Shown here piece after piece: positions 17,337-26,627 of a stretch of DNA of 60,803 nt. Each line of letters opens with the position of its first letter. Positions within the stretch are counted from its first letter, which is position 1. The DNA lies in assembly GCA_016219875.1 (NCBI GenBank), contig JACRJZ010000049.1:1-60803 (forward strand). Direction: 5' to 3'. The position numbers and the translations under genes are program-made. Under the pieces are notes generated by a model that saw nothing but the letters and a program-made list of their open reading frames with translations, did not search any database and was not told where the DNA came from. This DNA is from Verrucomicrobiota bacterium. Lineage in GTDB: Bacteria; Verrucomicrobiota; Verrucomicrobiia; Limisphaerales; JACRJZ01.

Positions 17337-19427
17337 ATGACGATGAACCGTTCCTTCCTGAGCGCGACGCTGCTGTTGGCCGCTCCCGGCTTCCTGGCGG
17401 ACGCGGCGAAAGCTCCCGATGTCGGTCCCGTTTCCCCCAACGACGCCGCGACCCGGCCGGCGCTGGGCGATTCCGAAGCCGAGCGCGCCGCCATTCAGCG
17501 CGCGGTGGACGCCGTCTATCCCGCGCTGGTGCGCATTCACGTCGTGTACGAGGAAGGCCGCGAAGGGCGTATGGAGAAGAACCGTGCCACCGGCAGCGGC
17601 GCGATCATTTCCGAGGACGGCTACGTCCTCACCAACCACCACGTCGCGGGCCGTGCCACGCGCGTCGTCTGCCGCCTCTCGAATCGCGAGGAAGTCGATG
17701 CCGTGGTCGTGGGCACGGACGCGCTGAGCGACCTCTGCATCCTGAAGCTCGACCTCGCCTCGCGCCGCGACCCCAAGGCGAAACTCCCGGTTGCCAAGTT
17801 CGGCAACTCCGACCATCTCACCGTCGGCGACGTGGTGCTGGCGATGGGCAGCCCGGCGGGCCTGTCGCAGTCCGTCACCAAAGGTATCGTGTCCAATACC
17901 GCCATGATTCTGCCGAACAACCTCGGCAGCTTCATCCTCGATGGCGAGCGTGTCGGCGAATTGGTCCGCTGGATTGGCCACGACGCAGTGATTTATCCGG
18001 GTAACAGCGGCGGACCTTTGGTGAACCTTCAGGGTGAAATCGTCGGCGTGAACGAAGTCGGTGTGGGCAGTCTGGGCGGCGCGATTCCGAGCAACGTGGC
18101 CCAGGCCGTGGCCAAGGAACTCATCGCCAAGGGCACCGTCACGCGCAGTTGGATCGGCATCGACGTGCAGCCGCTCCTCAAGCAGATGGCCGACGCGAAA
18201 GGCGTGCTGGTGTCTGCCGTCCTGCCGGACAGCCCCGCCAAGAGCGCGGGCCTGGAGCCGGGGGATTTCATCACTCGGTTCAACGGCGACAGCGTTCTGG
18301 AGAGCCGGTCGGAAGAAGACATTCCCGTGTTCAACCGTCTCGTGCTGGGCGCACCGGTCGGAGCAAAAGTGACGCTCAAGGGTCTGCGCGCCGGCCAGCC
18401 CATGACTTGGCCGCTCACCACCGTGGCGCGCGAGCCGAACCTCGCGAAAGAAATCGAGATCAAGAACTGGGGTCTGACCGCGCGCAGCTTCACGCGCGTC
18501 TCGGCGCTGGAAAGCCATCGCAAGACCAAGCAGGGTGTGTTCGTCGATAGTGTGCGGCCCGGCGGCCCGTGCGCGGAAGCCAAACCCGCGCTCAAGAACG
18601 AAGACATTCTCACGAAGGTCAACGGCCAAGAGATCGCCGACGTGGACGCGCTGATCGCCTTCACGAAGGAATTCACCAAAGGGAGCACCGAGCCGAAGCC
18701 GGTGCTGGTGACCTTTGAGCGCGACACCCAGGAGTTGGTCACCGTCGCCAAAGTCGGCCCGGAAATCCAGGACGACAAACCGAGCCGGCCCGCCAAAGCA
18801 TGGCTCGGCGTGCAGACGCAAGTGCTGACCAGCGATCTCGCCGAGGCGCTCGGCCTGGAGGGCAAGAAAGGCGTGCGCGTCACCCAGGTCGTGCCCGGCT
18901 CGCCCGCGGACGTCGCCGGAGTGAAAGTGGGCGATCTCTTGCTCAAGCTTGACGGGCAGGTCATCGCTGCACGAACGCAGTCGGACCAGGAACTGTTTGA
19001 GAACCTCGTCCGCCAATACAAAGTCGGCACGGAGGCCGAACTCGAAGGGGTGCGCAGCGGGCAGGCGCTCAAGCTGACGGCCAAACTCGGGCGTCAGCCC
19101 AAGCCGAACAGCGAGTTGGACGAGTACAAAGACGACCAGTTCGAGTTCAAGGCCCGCGATCTCTCGCTGACCGACCGCATTGACGAGCGGCTCAAAGACG
19201 ACGAGAAGGGCGTGCGGGTCAGTTCCATCCAGAACGCCGGCTGGGCCGCTCTGGGCGGGCTGGGCAGCGGTGACATCCTGGTTTCCATCGACGGCCAGCC
19301 CACCGAGAGCATCGCCGCGCTCAAAAAGATCATGGCCAAACTGCGCGACACGAAACCGCGCCGGGTTTCGTTCTTCATCAAGCGCGGCATCCGCACGCAG
19401 TACTTGGAAATGGAGCCGAAGTGGTGA
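17337..19427 (+). CDS. HtrA/Deg-like periplasmic serine protease with four PDZ domains
   Basis: The product is 696 aa, with an N-terminal signal peptide (MTMNRSFLSATLLLAAPGFLADA). The trypsin-like domain (~50-260) retains the triad: His in LTNHHVAG (~100), Asp in DALSDLCILKL (~130) and Ser in GNSGGPL (~223). Four PDZ-type domains follow (about 275-365, 380-470, 480-585 and 595-690). Usual HtrA proteins have one or two, so this is a long variant. It would degrade or chaperone misfolded exported proteins. A catalytically defective paralogue follows 49 bp downstream, probably in the same operon. Confidence 0.9.
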   Translation: MTMNRSFLSATLLLAAPGFLADAAKAPDVGPVSPNDAATRPALGDSEAERAAIQRAVDAVYPALVRIHVVYEEGREGRMEKNRATGSGAIISEDGYVLTNHHVAGRATRVVCRLSNREEVDAVVVGTDALSDLCILKLDLASRRDPKAKLPVAKFGNSDHLTVGDVVLAMGSPAGLSQSVTKGIVSNTAMILPNNLGSFILDGERVGELVRWIGHDAVIYPGNSGGPLVNLQGEIVGVNEVGVGSLGGAIPSNVAQAVAKELIAKGTVTRSWIGIDVQPLLKQMADAKGVLVSAVLPDSPAKSAGLEPGDFITRFNGDSVLESRSEEDIPVFNRLVLGAPVGAKVTLKGLRAGQPMTWPLTTVAREPNLAKEIEIKNWGLTARSFTRVSALESHRKTKQGVFVDSVRPGGPCAEAKPALKNEDILTKVNGQEIADVDALIAFTKEFTKGSTEPKPVLVTFERDTQELVTVAKVGPEIQDDKPSRPAKAWLGVQTQVLTSDLAEALGLEGKKGVRVTQVVPGSPADVAGVKVGDLLLKLDGQVIAARTQSDQELFENLVRQYKVGTEAELEGVRSGQALKLTAKLGRQPKPNSELDEYKDDQFEFKARDLSLTDRIDERLKDDEKGVRVSSIQNAGWAALGGLGSGDILVSIDGQPTESIAALKKIMAKLRDTKPRRVSFFIKRGIRTQYLEMEPKW

Positions 19428-19476
19428 CAAGACCCGCCACGCTTTCCCCCTCCCTCAATCGACACTTTTCACAACC

Positions 19477-20319
19477 ATGAACACCCCACGCCTTTTCTCT
19501 CTTGCCCTTATCGTCGTTGCCGCCTTTACCGCCGCGGCGGATGACGCCCTCACGGCGGCCGCGAAGAAGATATTCACCGAGCACCAGGACTCCGTCATCT
19601 GGGTTTCCGCGGTGGCCAAAGTCACTGTCACAGCGGAAGGCGCCAAGGACCTGCCGTTCGCGCCGCCGGACCAGGAAAACAAGGTCGAGGCGCTGGGCAC
19701 GGTCGTCGATGCCTCCGGGCTGGTGGTGGCGGCCTTGGGGCAGCTTGATCCCTCGCGCAACATGGGCGGGCGCGAGTTCCGCTACGGCGGCAGCACGATC
19801 AAGATCGACGCCACCGCCACGATCAAGGACGTGAAGGTCACGATGGCCGATGGCACGGAAATCCCCGCCGAACTGGTGATGAAAGACGCCGACCTGGACC
19901 TGGCCTTCATCCGTGTCAAGACCGCCAGCAAGGAAGCCAAAGGCGTTGCCTTCAAGGCGCTGGATTTGAAAAACGGCGGCCGCGGCGGCGTGTTGGACGA
20001 GGTCATCACCCTGGGCCGCGTCGATGAAGTCTTGAACCGCGTGGCCACCGTGACGCGCGGCCACATCACCGGGGCGACGAAGAAGCCGCGCGAGTTCCTC
20101 CGCGTGCAAGGCGCCGCCCAGGGCTGCCCGACGTTTCTCCCGGACGGCAAAGTCCTGGGCATCGCCTCGGTGCGTTCGGTGAAGAACAAAGGTTCGCAAG
20201 TGGTCGTCATTCCCGCCGCCGATGTCCTGGAAATCGCCGAACAAGCCAAGGCGGCCAAACCAGCAGCGGAGAAGGAATCCCCGGCCAAGGAAGAAAAAGC
20301 CGCGGCGGCGGACAAGTAG
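19477..20319 (+). CDS. Protease-like paralogue without a catalytic triad
   Basis: The product is 280 aa with a signal peptide (MNTPRLFSLALIVVAAFTAA). The fold follows the trypsin-like HtrA domain: GTVVDASGLVVAAL replaces the His loop, DADLDLAFIRV keeps the Asp-loop sequence, and the Ser loop GNSGGP is replaced by QGCPTF. With His and Ser missing it cannot be a standard serine protease. The C-terminus is a Lys/Ala/Glu-rich tail (AAEKESPAKEEKAAAADK). Position right behind the active protease suggests a regulator, adaptor or peptide-binding partner. Confidence 0.7.
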   Translation: MNTPRLFSLALIVVAAFTAAADDALTAAAKKIFTEHQDSVIWVSAVAKVTVTAEGAKDLPFAPPDQENKVEALGTVVDASGLVVAALGQLDPSRNMGGREFRYGGSTIKIDATATIKDVKVTMADGTEIPAELVMKDADLDLAFIRVKTASKEAKGVAFKALDLKNGGRGGVLDEVITLGRVDEVLNRVATVTRGHITGATKKPREFLRVQGAAQGCPTFLPDGKVLGIASVRSVKNKGSQVVVIPAADVLEIAEQAKAAKPAAEKESPAKEEKAAAADK

Positions 20320-20376
20320 CGGCGAGCGGGTCCGGCGATGGGGAAAAGCGCTGTACCCGAATTCCGAAATGGCCTG

Positions 20377-20527
20377 GGGGAGCGCGCCCGCCGCGGGCGC
20401 TGTTTTTCGCGCCCTCGCGGAAAACTCCGGGAACGCGGAAATAGTTCTGCCGCCTTCTTCTGGCCCTACGCCCACGGTGCTGGCCGCGAGGGCGCGTCCA
20501 GCGACGCCCGGGGCGGGCGTGCTCCCC
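20377..20527. repeat. Nested GC-rich inverted repeat
   Basis: Outer arms of 23 bp (20377-20399 and 20505-20527) match with two mismatches. Inside, a second perfect 12-bp pair, GCGCCCTCGCGG and its complement, is nested. It sits between convergent genes (58 bp after the protease paralogue, 63 bp from the stop at 20590) and could end transcription from both sides. A short relative occurs at about 4660-4690. Confidence 0.75.
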
Positions 20528-20589
20528 GACTTCGGAGTTCGGCTTGAACGCTTGAACGCTTCAACCTCACGAGCACAAGCGGCGGCCTT

Positions 20590-22341
20590 CTACTTCGTCG
20601 GATATCGCCAGACGCCGTCCGTGTTCCCTAGCCGGTGGTAGCGGGTGTGGCGGGCGTTCTTCTTCTCAAACCTTTCCGACACGTTGGTCATGCCCGCCGG
20701 ATGGAGCAGGAACTGGCCATCAGCCGTGCGGCGGTAGCCCAGCAGCAGCCCGTTGCCATCTGGTGCCAGCGGCAGCTTGTCCAGGAACCGCGGCACGAGC
20801 GCGTCAAGCGTCGCAGGGAAATCGCCCTGCGCCAGCCGATGCCGCTCCAACGCGCAGGCCAGCCGCGCCTGCTGGAGGGACGAGCGGACGAACTCGAAGT
20901 AGCTCTGGTCTTTGAACATTTCCCGCAGCTTGGGCAGCACAAAGATCATTGCGAACGGATCCACAGGAATCTCTGCCCTGGTCAGTCCGCGGTGGCTCGA
21001 AACAGAGTGCTCAGCCAGACGCGACGCCGCCAATTCCCGCTCGCAAAACCGGTAGAGATACACTTGGTCCTGGTAGGTCCAGCCGCTCGGGTAGAGCAGC
21101 CATGCCGCAACGTAACCGACAATCGCCGCATCCGGCATCAACTCCCGGTAGCGCGTCCGAATCGTCTTCCACGAAAAGATGTCGCCCACCTGACGGCACA
21201 GGCTCATGAGCTGGAAGGTTTCCCCACGCACCGCGGTTTGCCAGCTTGCCAGGGCGTCGTATGGGTCCAGACGCGCCTGCATCTCAGCCAACTGGCCGTC
21301 GGACCAGGCCCGCGCCGCCAGCCCTTCCCACACCGGTTGGAGCGATAGGAGCAGCAACTCATTGCGGAAGTAGTGGGCAGAGAAGTAAGGCTCTTCCTTC
21401 ATCGAGTCCGCCAGACGCCACATCAGCTTCACGTCCTGCAACGCCCCCTCGCTGCGCCCCGCGGACACCGCCGCCACCGCCCGCAGTTTGAGCACGTAGG
21501 CCATGCTGCGCAAATGCTGAAACCGGGCTTCCAGGCCCAGCACGCTGAACCAGCCGTCCTGGTAGTGCAACGCCCAGCGCGCGGCCGGACGCTGACTGGC
21601 GGCGTGCAACTCGGCGAAGTCCTGGTCGAACTTGCTCAGCGCGGTCACCACGTCCTCCGCCGGACTGCGCGGCGGGTTGGATGCCGGGAAATTGGTGTGA
21701 CTGGCGAAGGTCCGTTGCCACGCCGCCAAGTCTATGCGCTCCGCCCGCAGCCACGACGACGACGGCGCCCGCGAAGTCCGGCGGTGCCCGGTTTCCTCCC
21801 GCTTCAATTCCGGCAGGCGCAGGGCCTCGATGCGCTGGAGGGCCGTCGGGTCGCGCCAGCGTATTCGTTCTTCCATCACCGGCGGGACCGCCGAGTCGTA
21901 ATCCATCATCGCCGCCAGCAGCGGCGTGGCGCAGAAGTTCTGGTCGTCCGGCACCGGCGGCGGAATCACGGCCTTCAGTTCGAGCGAGCCGCCTTGGGCC
22001 TCGACCTCACGCTGGAGGTTTGCGTAAGCCCGCTTGCCCCGCCACAACTCCAGCGAGTAGAACAACACGGTCAGCGAGACGAACACCAGGAGCGTCCAGC
22101 CATACAGGCGCCAGCCTTCGCTCTTCGGCGCACGACGAAAGCCGTCCCGCCACAGAGCTGCGCCGCGCCGGCAGAAACAGTAGAGCAGCGGCGCCAGCAG
22201 GATCGCGGTGTAAAGGCTCAGCAGCCCATGCAACCAGCGCAAGGCCACGAACGCCCAGACGACCGCGACCAGCGCAACGGCGCTGACAAGGCCGAGGACG
22301 ACTCGGGCGACGATCGGGGTTCGTTTCTCAGGAGGATTCAT
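20590..22341 (-). CDS. Large membrane-anchored protein, unknown function
   Basis: The product is 583 aa. Three hydrophobic segments (about residues 12-35, 40-58 and 81-98) are followed by a ~470-residue soluble domain rich in Trp, Arg and Leu. No catalytic motif is recognised. Proteins with an N-terminal membrane part and the same type of C-terminal domain (final residues DGVWRYPTK) are common in Verrucomicrobia and annotated hypothetical. It ends 3 bp before the anti-sigma gene begins its 3' end, so the gene order is sigma, anti-sigma, this protein, all on the minus strand. That suggests it belongs to the sigma-factor operon. Confidence 0.6.
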   Translation of the reverse strand: MNPPEKRTPIVARVVLGLVSAVALVAVVWAFVALRWLHGLLSLYTAILLAPLLYCFCRRGAALWRDGFRRAPKSEGWRLYGWTLLVFVSLTVLFYSLELWRGKRAYANLQREVEAQGGSLELKAVIPPPVPDDQNFCATPLLAAMMDYDSAVPPVMEERIRWRDPTALQRIEALRLPELKREETGHRRTSRAPSSSWLRAERIDLAAWQRTFASHTNFPASNPPRSPAEDVVTALSKFDQDFAELHAASQRPAARWALHYQDGWFSVLGLEARFQHLRSMAYVLKLRAVAAVSAGRSEGALQDVKLMWRLADSMKEEPYFSAHYFRNELLLLSLQPVWEGLAARAWSDGQLAEMQARLDPYDALASWQTAVRGETFQLMSLCRQVGDIFSWKTIRTRYRELMPDAAIVGYVAAWLLYPSGWTYQDQVYLYRFCERELAASRLAEHSVSSHRGLTRAEIPVDPFAMIFVLPKLREMFKDQSYFEFVRSSLQQARLACALERHRLAQGDFPATLDALVPRFLDKLPLAPDGNGLLLGYRRTADGQFLLHPAGMTNVSERFEKKNARHTRYHRLGNTDGVWRYPTK

Positions 22342-22344
22342 AGG

Positions 22345-22917
22345 TCAGCCAATGAAGTGGTTGGCCCCGCGCTCGCTGCGCGGCGGCGGGGATTTGGGCG
22401 GGCGCTGCGCGGGCGCTGACTCGTCATCCGACTCCGGTGCCGGCACCCGTTGTTCGGACCAGGGATCGCGCGCCTTGAGCGCCATGAGCACCGCGCGGGG
22501 CGCGGGAAGCAAAGCCTGGCTCGCGGGTTGCGCCACTTCCGGGGCCGTCGCCCGGAAAAACAGAATCAGCAGCCAAGTCGCGCCCAGCCCGCCCAGCGCC
22601 GCGCGCCGGCCCGCGAACAGAGCCTGCCACCAGGGTAACGACGTTTCCGCGCGAGGCTTCATCGGCTCGTGCCCAGGCTGGATCGCACGGACCCACTCCG
22701 CGTGCCAAGCCGGGCGCGGCTCGACGGGCGGCGCGGTGTCGCGCCAGGACTGAAGCCCCCGGCTCACGGCGCGCACTTCCTCGAAGTATCGCCGGCACTC
22801 CGCGCACGCCGCCAGATGCGCTTCGGTTGTGGCCCGCTCAGCGTCGGGCAACGCGCCGCTGGCCAGCAGGCTGAGGCGCTCGCGCTGGCGGCGACAGAGG
22901 TTGAAGAACCGTTTCAT
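22345..22917 (-). CDS. Membrane-bound zinc-finger anti-sigma factor
   Basis: The product is 190 aa. The N-terminal part carries the anti-sigma zinc motif His-x3-Cys-x2-Cys in HLAACAECRRYF (~residues 34-45). A transmembrane segment (AALGGLGATWLLILFF, ~115-131) anchors it. The C-terminal part is Pro-rich and would face the periplasm. Its ATG overlaps the sigma-factor stop codon as ATGA. It most likely holds the ECF sigma factor encoded upstream inactive at the membrane until a signal arrives. Start chosen at the overlap; the longer in-frame extension runs through the sigma gene. Confidence 0.85.
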   Translation of the reverse strand: MKRFFNLCRRQRERLSLLASGALPDAERATTEAHLAACAECRRYFEEVRAVSRGLQSWRDTAPPVEPRPAWHAEWVRAIQPGHEPMKPRAETSLPWWQALFAGRRAALGGLGATWLLILFFRATAPEVAQPASQALLPAPRAVLMALKARDPWSEQRVPAPESDDESAPAQRPPKSPPPRSERGANHFIG

Positions 22918-23537
22918 GTCTGTGTATCCCACGAGGCCGGGGAAAGGTTCAGATTCATTCGGCGCAGTTTCTCCAGCGCGTGATGCAACCGGGATTTGAC
23001 CGTGCCCACCGAACAGCCCAGCACTGACGCCATGTCGGGCAGCGAAGCGTCTTCGAAGAAGCGCAGCAGGATTACCTCGCGATGCTTGCGCGACAGCCGG
23101 GCGACGGCCCGCCGGAGTTCGCGCGCCTGCTCGTGCTGCTCGGCTTGGCCCGCCGGTGAAGGCCCGTCGGCCGGCTGGTTTTCGTGGGCCGCCAGATGTT
23201 TCTCGGCATCGAAGAACGGGAGCCACGCCAGCGGAATCGGACGGCAGAGCGCGCGGCGCACGCATTTCTGGTAACGGTGCAGCAGGATGGCGTAGAGCCA
23301 GGTCGAGAAGCGGCAAGTCTCGTCGTAGCGGCGGAGGCTCTTCCAGGCTTCGATGAGCGTCTCGGAAACGAGGTCTTCCGCCGCGGCAGGATCGTTGCAC
23401 AACGCGACGGCCTGCCGCAGCAAGCGGGCTTCGAGCGGGAGAAGGAGCCGACCAAACGACGCCGCATCCCCCTCCTGGGCGCGAGCCAGGAGCGCGCGGG
23501 TGTCGGGCATCTCGATGCGGTCGTCGGCGATGACCAT
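22914..23537 (-). CDS. ECF RNA polymerase sigma factor
   Basis: The product is 207 aa. Region 2 shows PAAAEDLVSETLIEAWKSLRRYD and FSTWLYAILLHRYQ (~residues 50-95). Region 4 shows LSRKHREVILLRFFEDASLPDMASVLGCSVGTVKSRLHHALEKLRR (~145-195). This is a normal-length ECF factor without extra domains. It forms a three-gene operon with the zinc-finger anti-sigma protein and the membrane protein downstream. A second sigma/anti-sigma pair is read in the opposite direction from 23983, so the two modules are back to back. Confidence 0.92.
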   Translation of the reverse strand: MVIADDRIEMPDTRALLARAQEGDAASFGRLLLPLEARLLRQAVALCNDPAAAEDLVSETLIEAWKSLRRYDETCRFSTWLYAILLHRYQKCVRRALCRPIPLAWLPFFDAEKHLAAHENQPADGPSPAGQAEQHEQARELRRAVARLSRKHREVILLRFFEDASLPDMASVLGCSVGTVKSRLHHALEKLRRMNLNLSPASWDTQT

Positions 23538-23982
23538 CTGTTTATCAATCCCGGCCCAGAGCGGAAAGGTTCAAAAAAACGATCCGTCAGGGGATTCCGA
23601 GGAGTGAGGGCTGGGCAGGCCAACAACCGTCCCCTCACCCCAGCCCTCTCCCATCCAATGGGAGAGGGAGGAACCGATCACGCACCTCGACGAAGCAGGC
23701 GTTCGCTTTCAACGCGCGCGGGCAACGGCTCCCTCTCCCATCGGATGGGAGAGGGCTGGGGTGAGGGTCCAGGGGGAGCCTGGTCCCCCGAACTCGACGA
23801 AACTCCTCCGCTCGTCGCTTGTCTCGGTTCCCCAGAACGCCGTGACGGATCAAACTTTTTTCCGACGGTTTTTCTCTGGCGAGCGTTTAACCTATTGAGC
23901 CGGTCCCTCGGACAGGGCGGACCGGCCGAGCAGGCACCCAGAGCGGTGCTGGCTGGCGGCGCGGCACCAGCGCAAACGGCGC
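23538..23982. other. Divergent spacer between two sigma modules
   Basis: This 445-bp gap must hold promoters for both sigma-factor operons. It contains the family F repeat (23632-23767) and, from 23780, AT-richer DNA with AACTTTTTTCC and TTTTTCTCTGG. The AAC tract could be part of an ECF-type -35 element but no matching -10 could be fixed. No gene is visible. Confidence 0.4.
23632..23767. repeat. Family F inverted repeat (24-bp perfect arms)
   Basis: The arms CCCTCACCCCAGCCCTCTCC and continuing bases (23632-23655) and their complement (23744-23767) match perfectly over 24 bp. A further pair of short palindromes, CTCTCCCATCC/AATGGGAGAG, lies beside each arm. The same family has an in-frame copy inside the esterase/glycosidase gene at 44280-44345. 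Here it sits in a divergent promoter region. Confidence 0.9.
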
Positions 23983-24654
23983 ATGAACAGGCTAACCATT
24001 TCAACGTTGTCCTTGCTGTTCTCGCGAACGGACGAGGAAGCGATGTGGCGCGTGAAGATGCACGACGACCATCGCGAATTCGCCCGGCTCGTGGGGCGCT
24101 GGGAGGAACCCATCCGGCGCCTCTGCGCGCGCATGACCGGCGATCCGCATCGCGGCGAAGATCTCAAGCAGGAGACGTTCGCGCGGCTCTTTGTGAAGCG
24201 GAAGGACTACGAGCCGACGGGCCGGTTCTCCACGTACCTCTGGCGCATCGCGCTCAATCTCTGCCACGACGAACTCCGCCGTCAGGAACGCCGCCGCGAA
24301 TTTGTCCGCGACGGCGCCGAGGCCAACGGCGACGGCGAGGCCGAAGAGTGCGCCGCCGACACCCCAGGCCCGGATGCGCGCGCCGCCGAACTCGAAGAGG
24401 GCGAACTGGTGCGCCAGGCGCTGCTGCAACTGCCGGAGATGTACCGCGCCGTGCTGGTCCTCCGGCATTACCAGGACCTGAAGCTGGCCAAGATCGCCGA
24501 GATCCTGGAAATCCCGGAAGGCACGGTGAACTCCCGCATGGCGGAGGCGCTGGCCCGGCTTAGCCGCATCCTGGAACCCCAATTGAATGGCAAACGGGTG
24601 CCAACGACCCGACCGGATCGACCGGTCAAACCGAACGAAGCTTTTGTGCTATGA
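23983..24654 (+). CDS. ECF RNA polymerase sigma factor (second)
   Basis: The product is 223 aa. Region 2 shows HRGEDLKQETFARLFVKRKDYEP and FSTYLWRIALNLCHDELRR. Region 4 shows LPEMYRAVLVLRHYQDLKLAKIAEILEIPEGTVNSRMAEALARL. An acidic loop (GEAEECAADTPGPD) separates them. An internal start at Met21 is possible and would give a more typical length. The stop codon overlaps the anti-sigma ATG as ATGA. It probably controls its own operon, which continues with the anti-sigma factor and a secreted protein. Confidence 0.92.
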   Translation: MNRLTISTLSLLFSRTDEEAMWRVKMHDDHREFARLVGRWEEPIRRLCARMTGDPHRGEDLKQETFARLFVKRKDYEPTGRFSTYLWRIALNLCHDELRRQERRREFVRDGAEANGDGEAEECAADTPGPDARAAELEEGELVRQALLQLPEMYRAVLVLRHYQDLKLAKIAEILEIPEGTVNSRMAEALARLSRILEPQLNGKRVPTTRPDRPVKPNEAFVL

Positions 24655-25250
24655 ACCATCCGAAACATGAAGAGTGGGTGCCTTACCTCTTTGGCGAGGC
24701 CAACTCGTTCGACCGGCGGCAACTACAGGAGCACCTCCAGTCCTGCGGCGAATGCCGCGACGAGATCGAGGCCTGGCAGCGCAGTCTGGGCCGGCTCAAC
24801 GCGTGGAAGTTGCCGCGAGCGGAGAAACGGCGCGAGGCCTTCACCCCGGTCCTCAGATGGGCCATGGCCGCGGCGCTGGTACTGGGCCTGGGCTTCGGCC
24901 TGGGGCGGTCCAGTGCCCCGGCAGGCGTGCCGGCGGGTGCGTTGCTCCAGGTGCAGCACCAGATGTCGAACTCGCTGGCGGCGCTGGAGGCGCGGCTCAC
25001 CAACGCCACGGAGATCAGTTCACGCGAATTGCTGCAAGGCGTGACCCAGGCGCTGGACCAGGCGCGGACCCAGGACCGGCAAGCGGTACTGGCGTTGTTC
25101 CGCGAACTCGAGGAACGACACACCGCGACCTACGTGGCCTTGAGAAAAGATTTGGAGACCCTCGCGTCGCTGACGGACGATGAAATCCGTCAAGCGCGCT
25201 TGAAGCTGATTGAACTCGCCGGCTACGAGGTCCCCAAGGCCGCGCAATAA
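24651..25250 (+). CDS. Zinc-finger anti-sigma factor (second)
   Basis: The product is 199 aa. The N-terminal His-x3-Cys-x2-Cys motif is HLQSCGECRDEI (~residues 28-39). One membrane segment (VLRWAMAAALVLGLGFGLG, ~66-85) follows, then an extracytoplasmic helical region with heptad character (MSNSLAALEARLTNATEI onward). The conserved pairing with the sigma gene, including a 4-bp overlap, supports an anti-sigma role. The outer coiled coil may be the signal-sensing part. Confidence 0.85.
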   Translation: MNHPKHEEWVPYLFGEANSFDRRQLQEHLQSCGECRDEIEAWQRSLGRLNAWKLPRAEKRREAFTPVLRWAMAAALVLGLGFGLGRSSAPAGVPAGALLQVQHQMSNSLAALEARLTNATEISSRELLQGVTQALDQARTQDRQAVLALFRELEERHTATYVALRKDLETLASLTDDEIRQARLKLIELAGYEVPKAAQ

Positions 25251-25274
25251 ACCAACAACGACCCTCGCCGATTC

Positions 25275-26594
25275 ATGAAAACATTCATTCCCACCCTCCT
25301 GTTGCTCAGCGCGCTGGCCTCGGCCGGCGCCCAATCCACTTCCCCGCCGGTCATCGAAGAACACATCGATGTGACCGTGGCCCGGAACCAATCCGGCGCG
25401 GAGGCCGCCGCGCCCGCGATGAACCGCTTCCACCAGCAGCTTGACCACTCCAAGCAGCAACTGGCCCAGGCCCAGAACGCGCTGGCCGAAGTGAAATACA
25501 AGACCGCGCTCATCGGCGCCCCGTCCCCCTCTTATGGCCTCAACCGCGACTCCGTGCCGCCCGTCGTGCTGCGGTTTTCTTCGAGTGACGCGGAAGCCAA
25601 CCGCACCATGGAAGAGGACTTGGCGGTGATGACGCGCATCTTGGAGAAGGCGCTCGAAGGCAGCCTGGGCGAGGACGCTCCGGAGATCAAAATGGGCGTC
25701 CGTCTCCTGCTCAGTTCCGGCAGCCGCTCCGTGCGCGCCCTGTATCTGGAAGGTTTTGGCGCGGTGTTCATGGTCAAGGTCAACTTCCCCCTGCTCGCGC
25801 CGCCAAAGGGCGCGGAGAAAAAGCCGGAGCCGGCAGGAACTTCCGAATGGGAGCAGACGCGCAAAGAACTCGAAGGCGCCGCCCCCGATCCCGCCTGGGT
25901 GGGCGGATCCAGCGCCGCCGAATACGACGCCAGCCAAGTGGAGGAATTCAAGAAGGTCTTGCTCTATGCGCTCAAGCAGGCCGCCAACATCCGCAAGCTG
26001 AAGGCGGATGAATCCATCGCCATCAGCGTGTTTGGCAGCAGCTCGACGCCGGGGCCGATGGCCGGAGCGGGCAGCGGCGGGTATGGCGGCGGGTATGGCG
26101 GCGGGTACGGTGGTAGTGGTCGGTATAGCACTGGCATCGGTGGCGGCATGGGTGGTGGCGGCGGCTCGATCTCAGTCGCTGGAACCGAACTGCCGCCGAC
26201 GGCTCAGGCCCCACAAGGCGCGCCCTCAGCGGGAGACCAATCCGCGGCCAGGAGTGGAAAGCCGGTGGCAAAACCAGCGACGCCGTCCGCGGGAATCGCC
26301 GCCGACTCAGCGGGCGCTCCTCCCACCGCTATGACGGTCAAGCGGGTGGACAGCCGGAACGTATCTTACCAGTTGGGCACGATGCTCGCCCGCCGCGAGC
26401 CTGCTCCCGGCACGGTGTTGACGATCCGGGTCAAGAAGGCCGACGCCGACGCCTTCGCCAAGGGCGACCTGAAGTTCGAGGAGTTCCAGAAGAAGGCCTC
26501 GGTTCGGGCCTATGCCGGCTACGGTCACGGCCTCACCAGCTTGAACTCCTGGATCCAGGAGCCAGGCAGTTCCTCTAAGCTGATCCGCCGATGA
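25275..26594 (+). CDS. Secreted Gly-rich protein of the second sigma operon
   Basis: The product is 439 aa with a signal peptide (MKTFIPTLLLLSALASAGAQS). An alpha/beta region follows (~30-260) with a helical stretch (RFHQQLDHSKQQLAQAQNAL). A Gly/Tyr-rich low-complexity segment (GGYGGGYGGGYGGS) lies near residues 267-285, and a C-terminal region ~350-439 has a beta pattern. No family is recognised. It is 24 bp after the anti-sigma gene, so likely cotranscribed. It may be an effector or sensor for the sigma pathway. Confidence 0.55.
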   Translation: MKTFIPTLLLLSALASAGAQSTSPPVIEEHIDVTVARNQSGAEAAAPAMNRFHQQLDHSKQQLAQAQNALAEVKYKTALIGAPSPSYGLNRDSVPPVVLRFSSSDAEANRTMEEDLAVMTRILEKALEGSLGEDAPEIKMGVRLLLSSGSRSVRALYLEGFGAVFMVKVNFPLLAPPKGAEKKPEPAGTSEWEQTRKELEGAAPDPAWVGGSSAAEYDASQVEEFKKVLLYALKQAANIRKLKADESIAISVFGSSSTPGPMAGAGSGGYGGGYGGGYGGSGRYSTGIGGGMGGGGGSISVAGTELPPTAQAPQGAPSAGDQSAARSGKPVAKPATPSAGIAADSAGAPPTAMTVKRVDSRNVSYQLGTMLARREPAPGTVLTIRVKKADADAFAKGDLKFEEFQKKASVRAYAGYGHGLTSLNSWIQEPGSSSKLIRR

Positions 26595-26627
26595 AGAGCG
26601 GCGCCGCGGCGGCGATTTCGAAATCTC

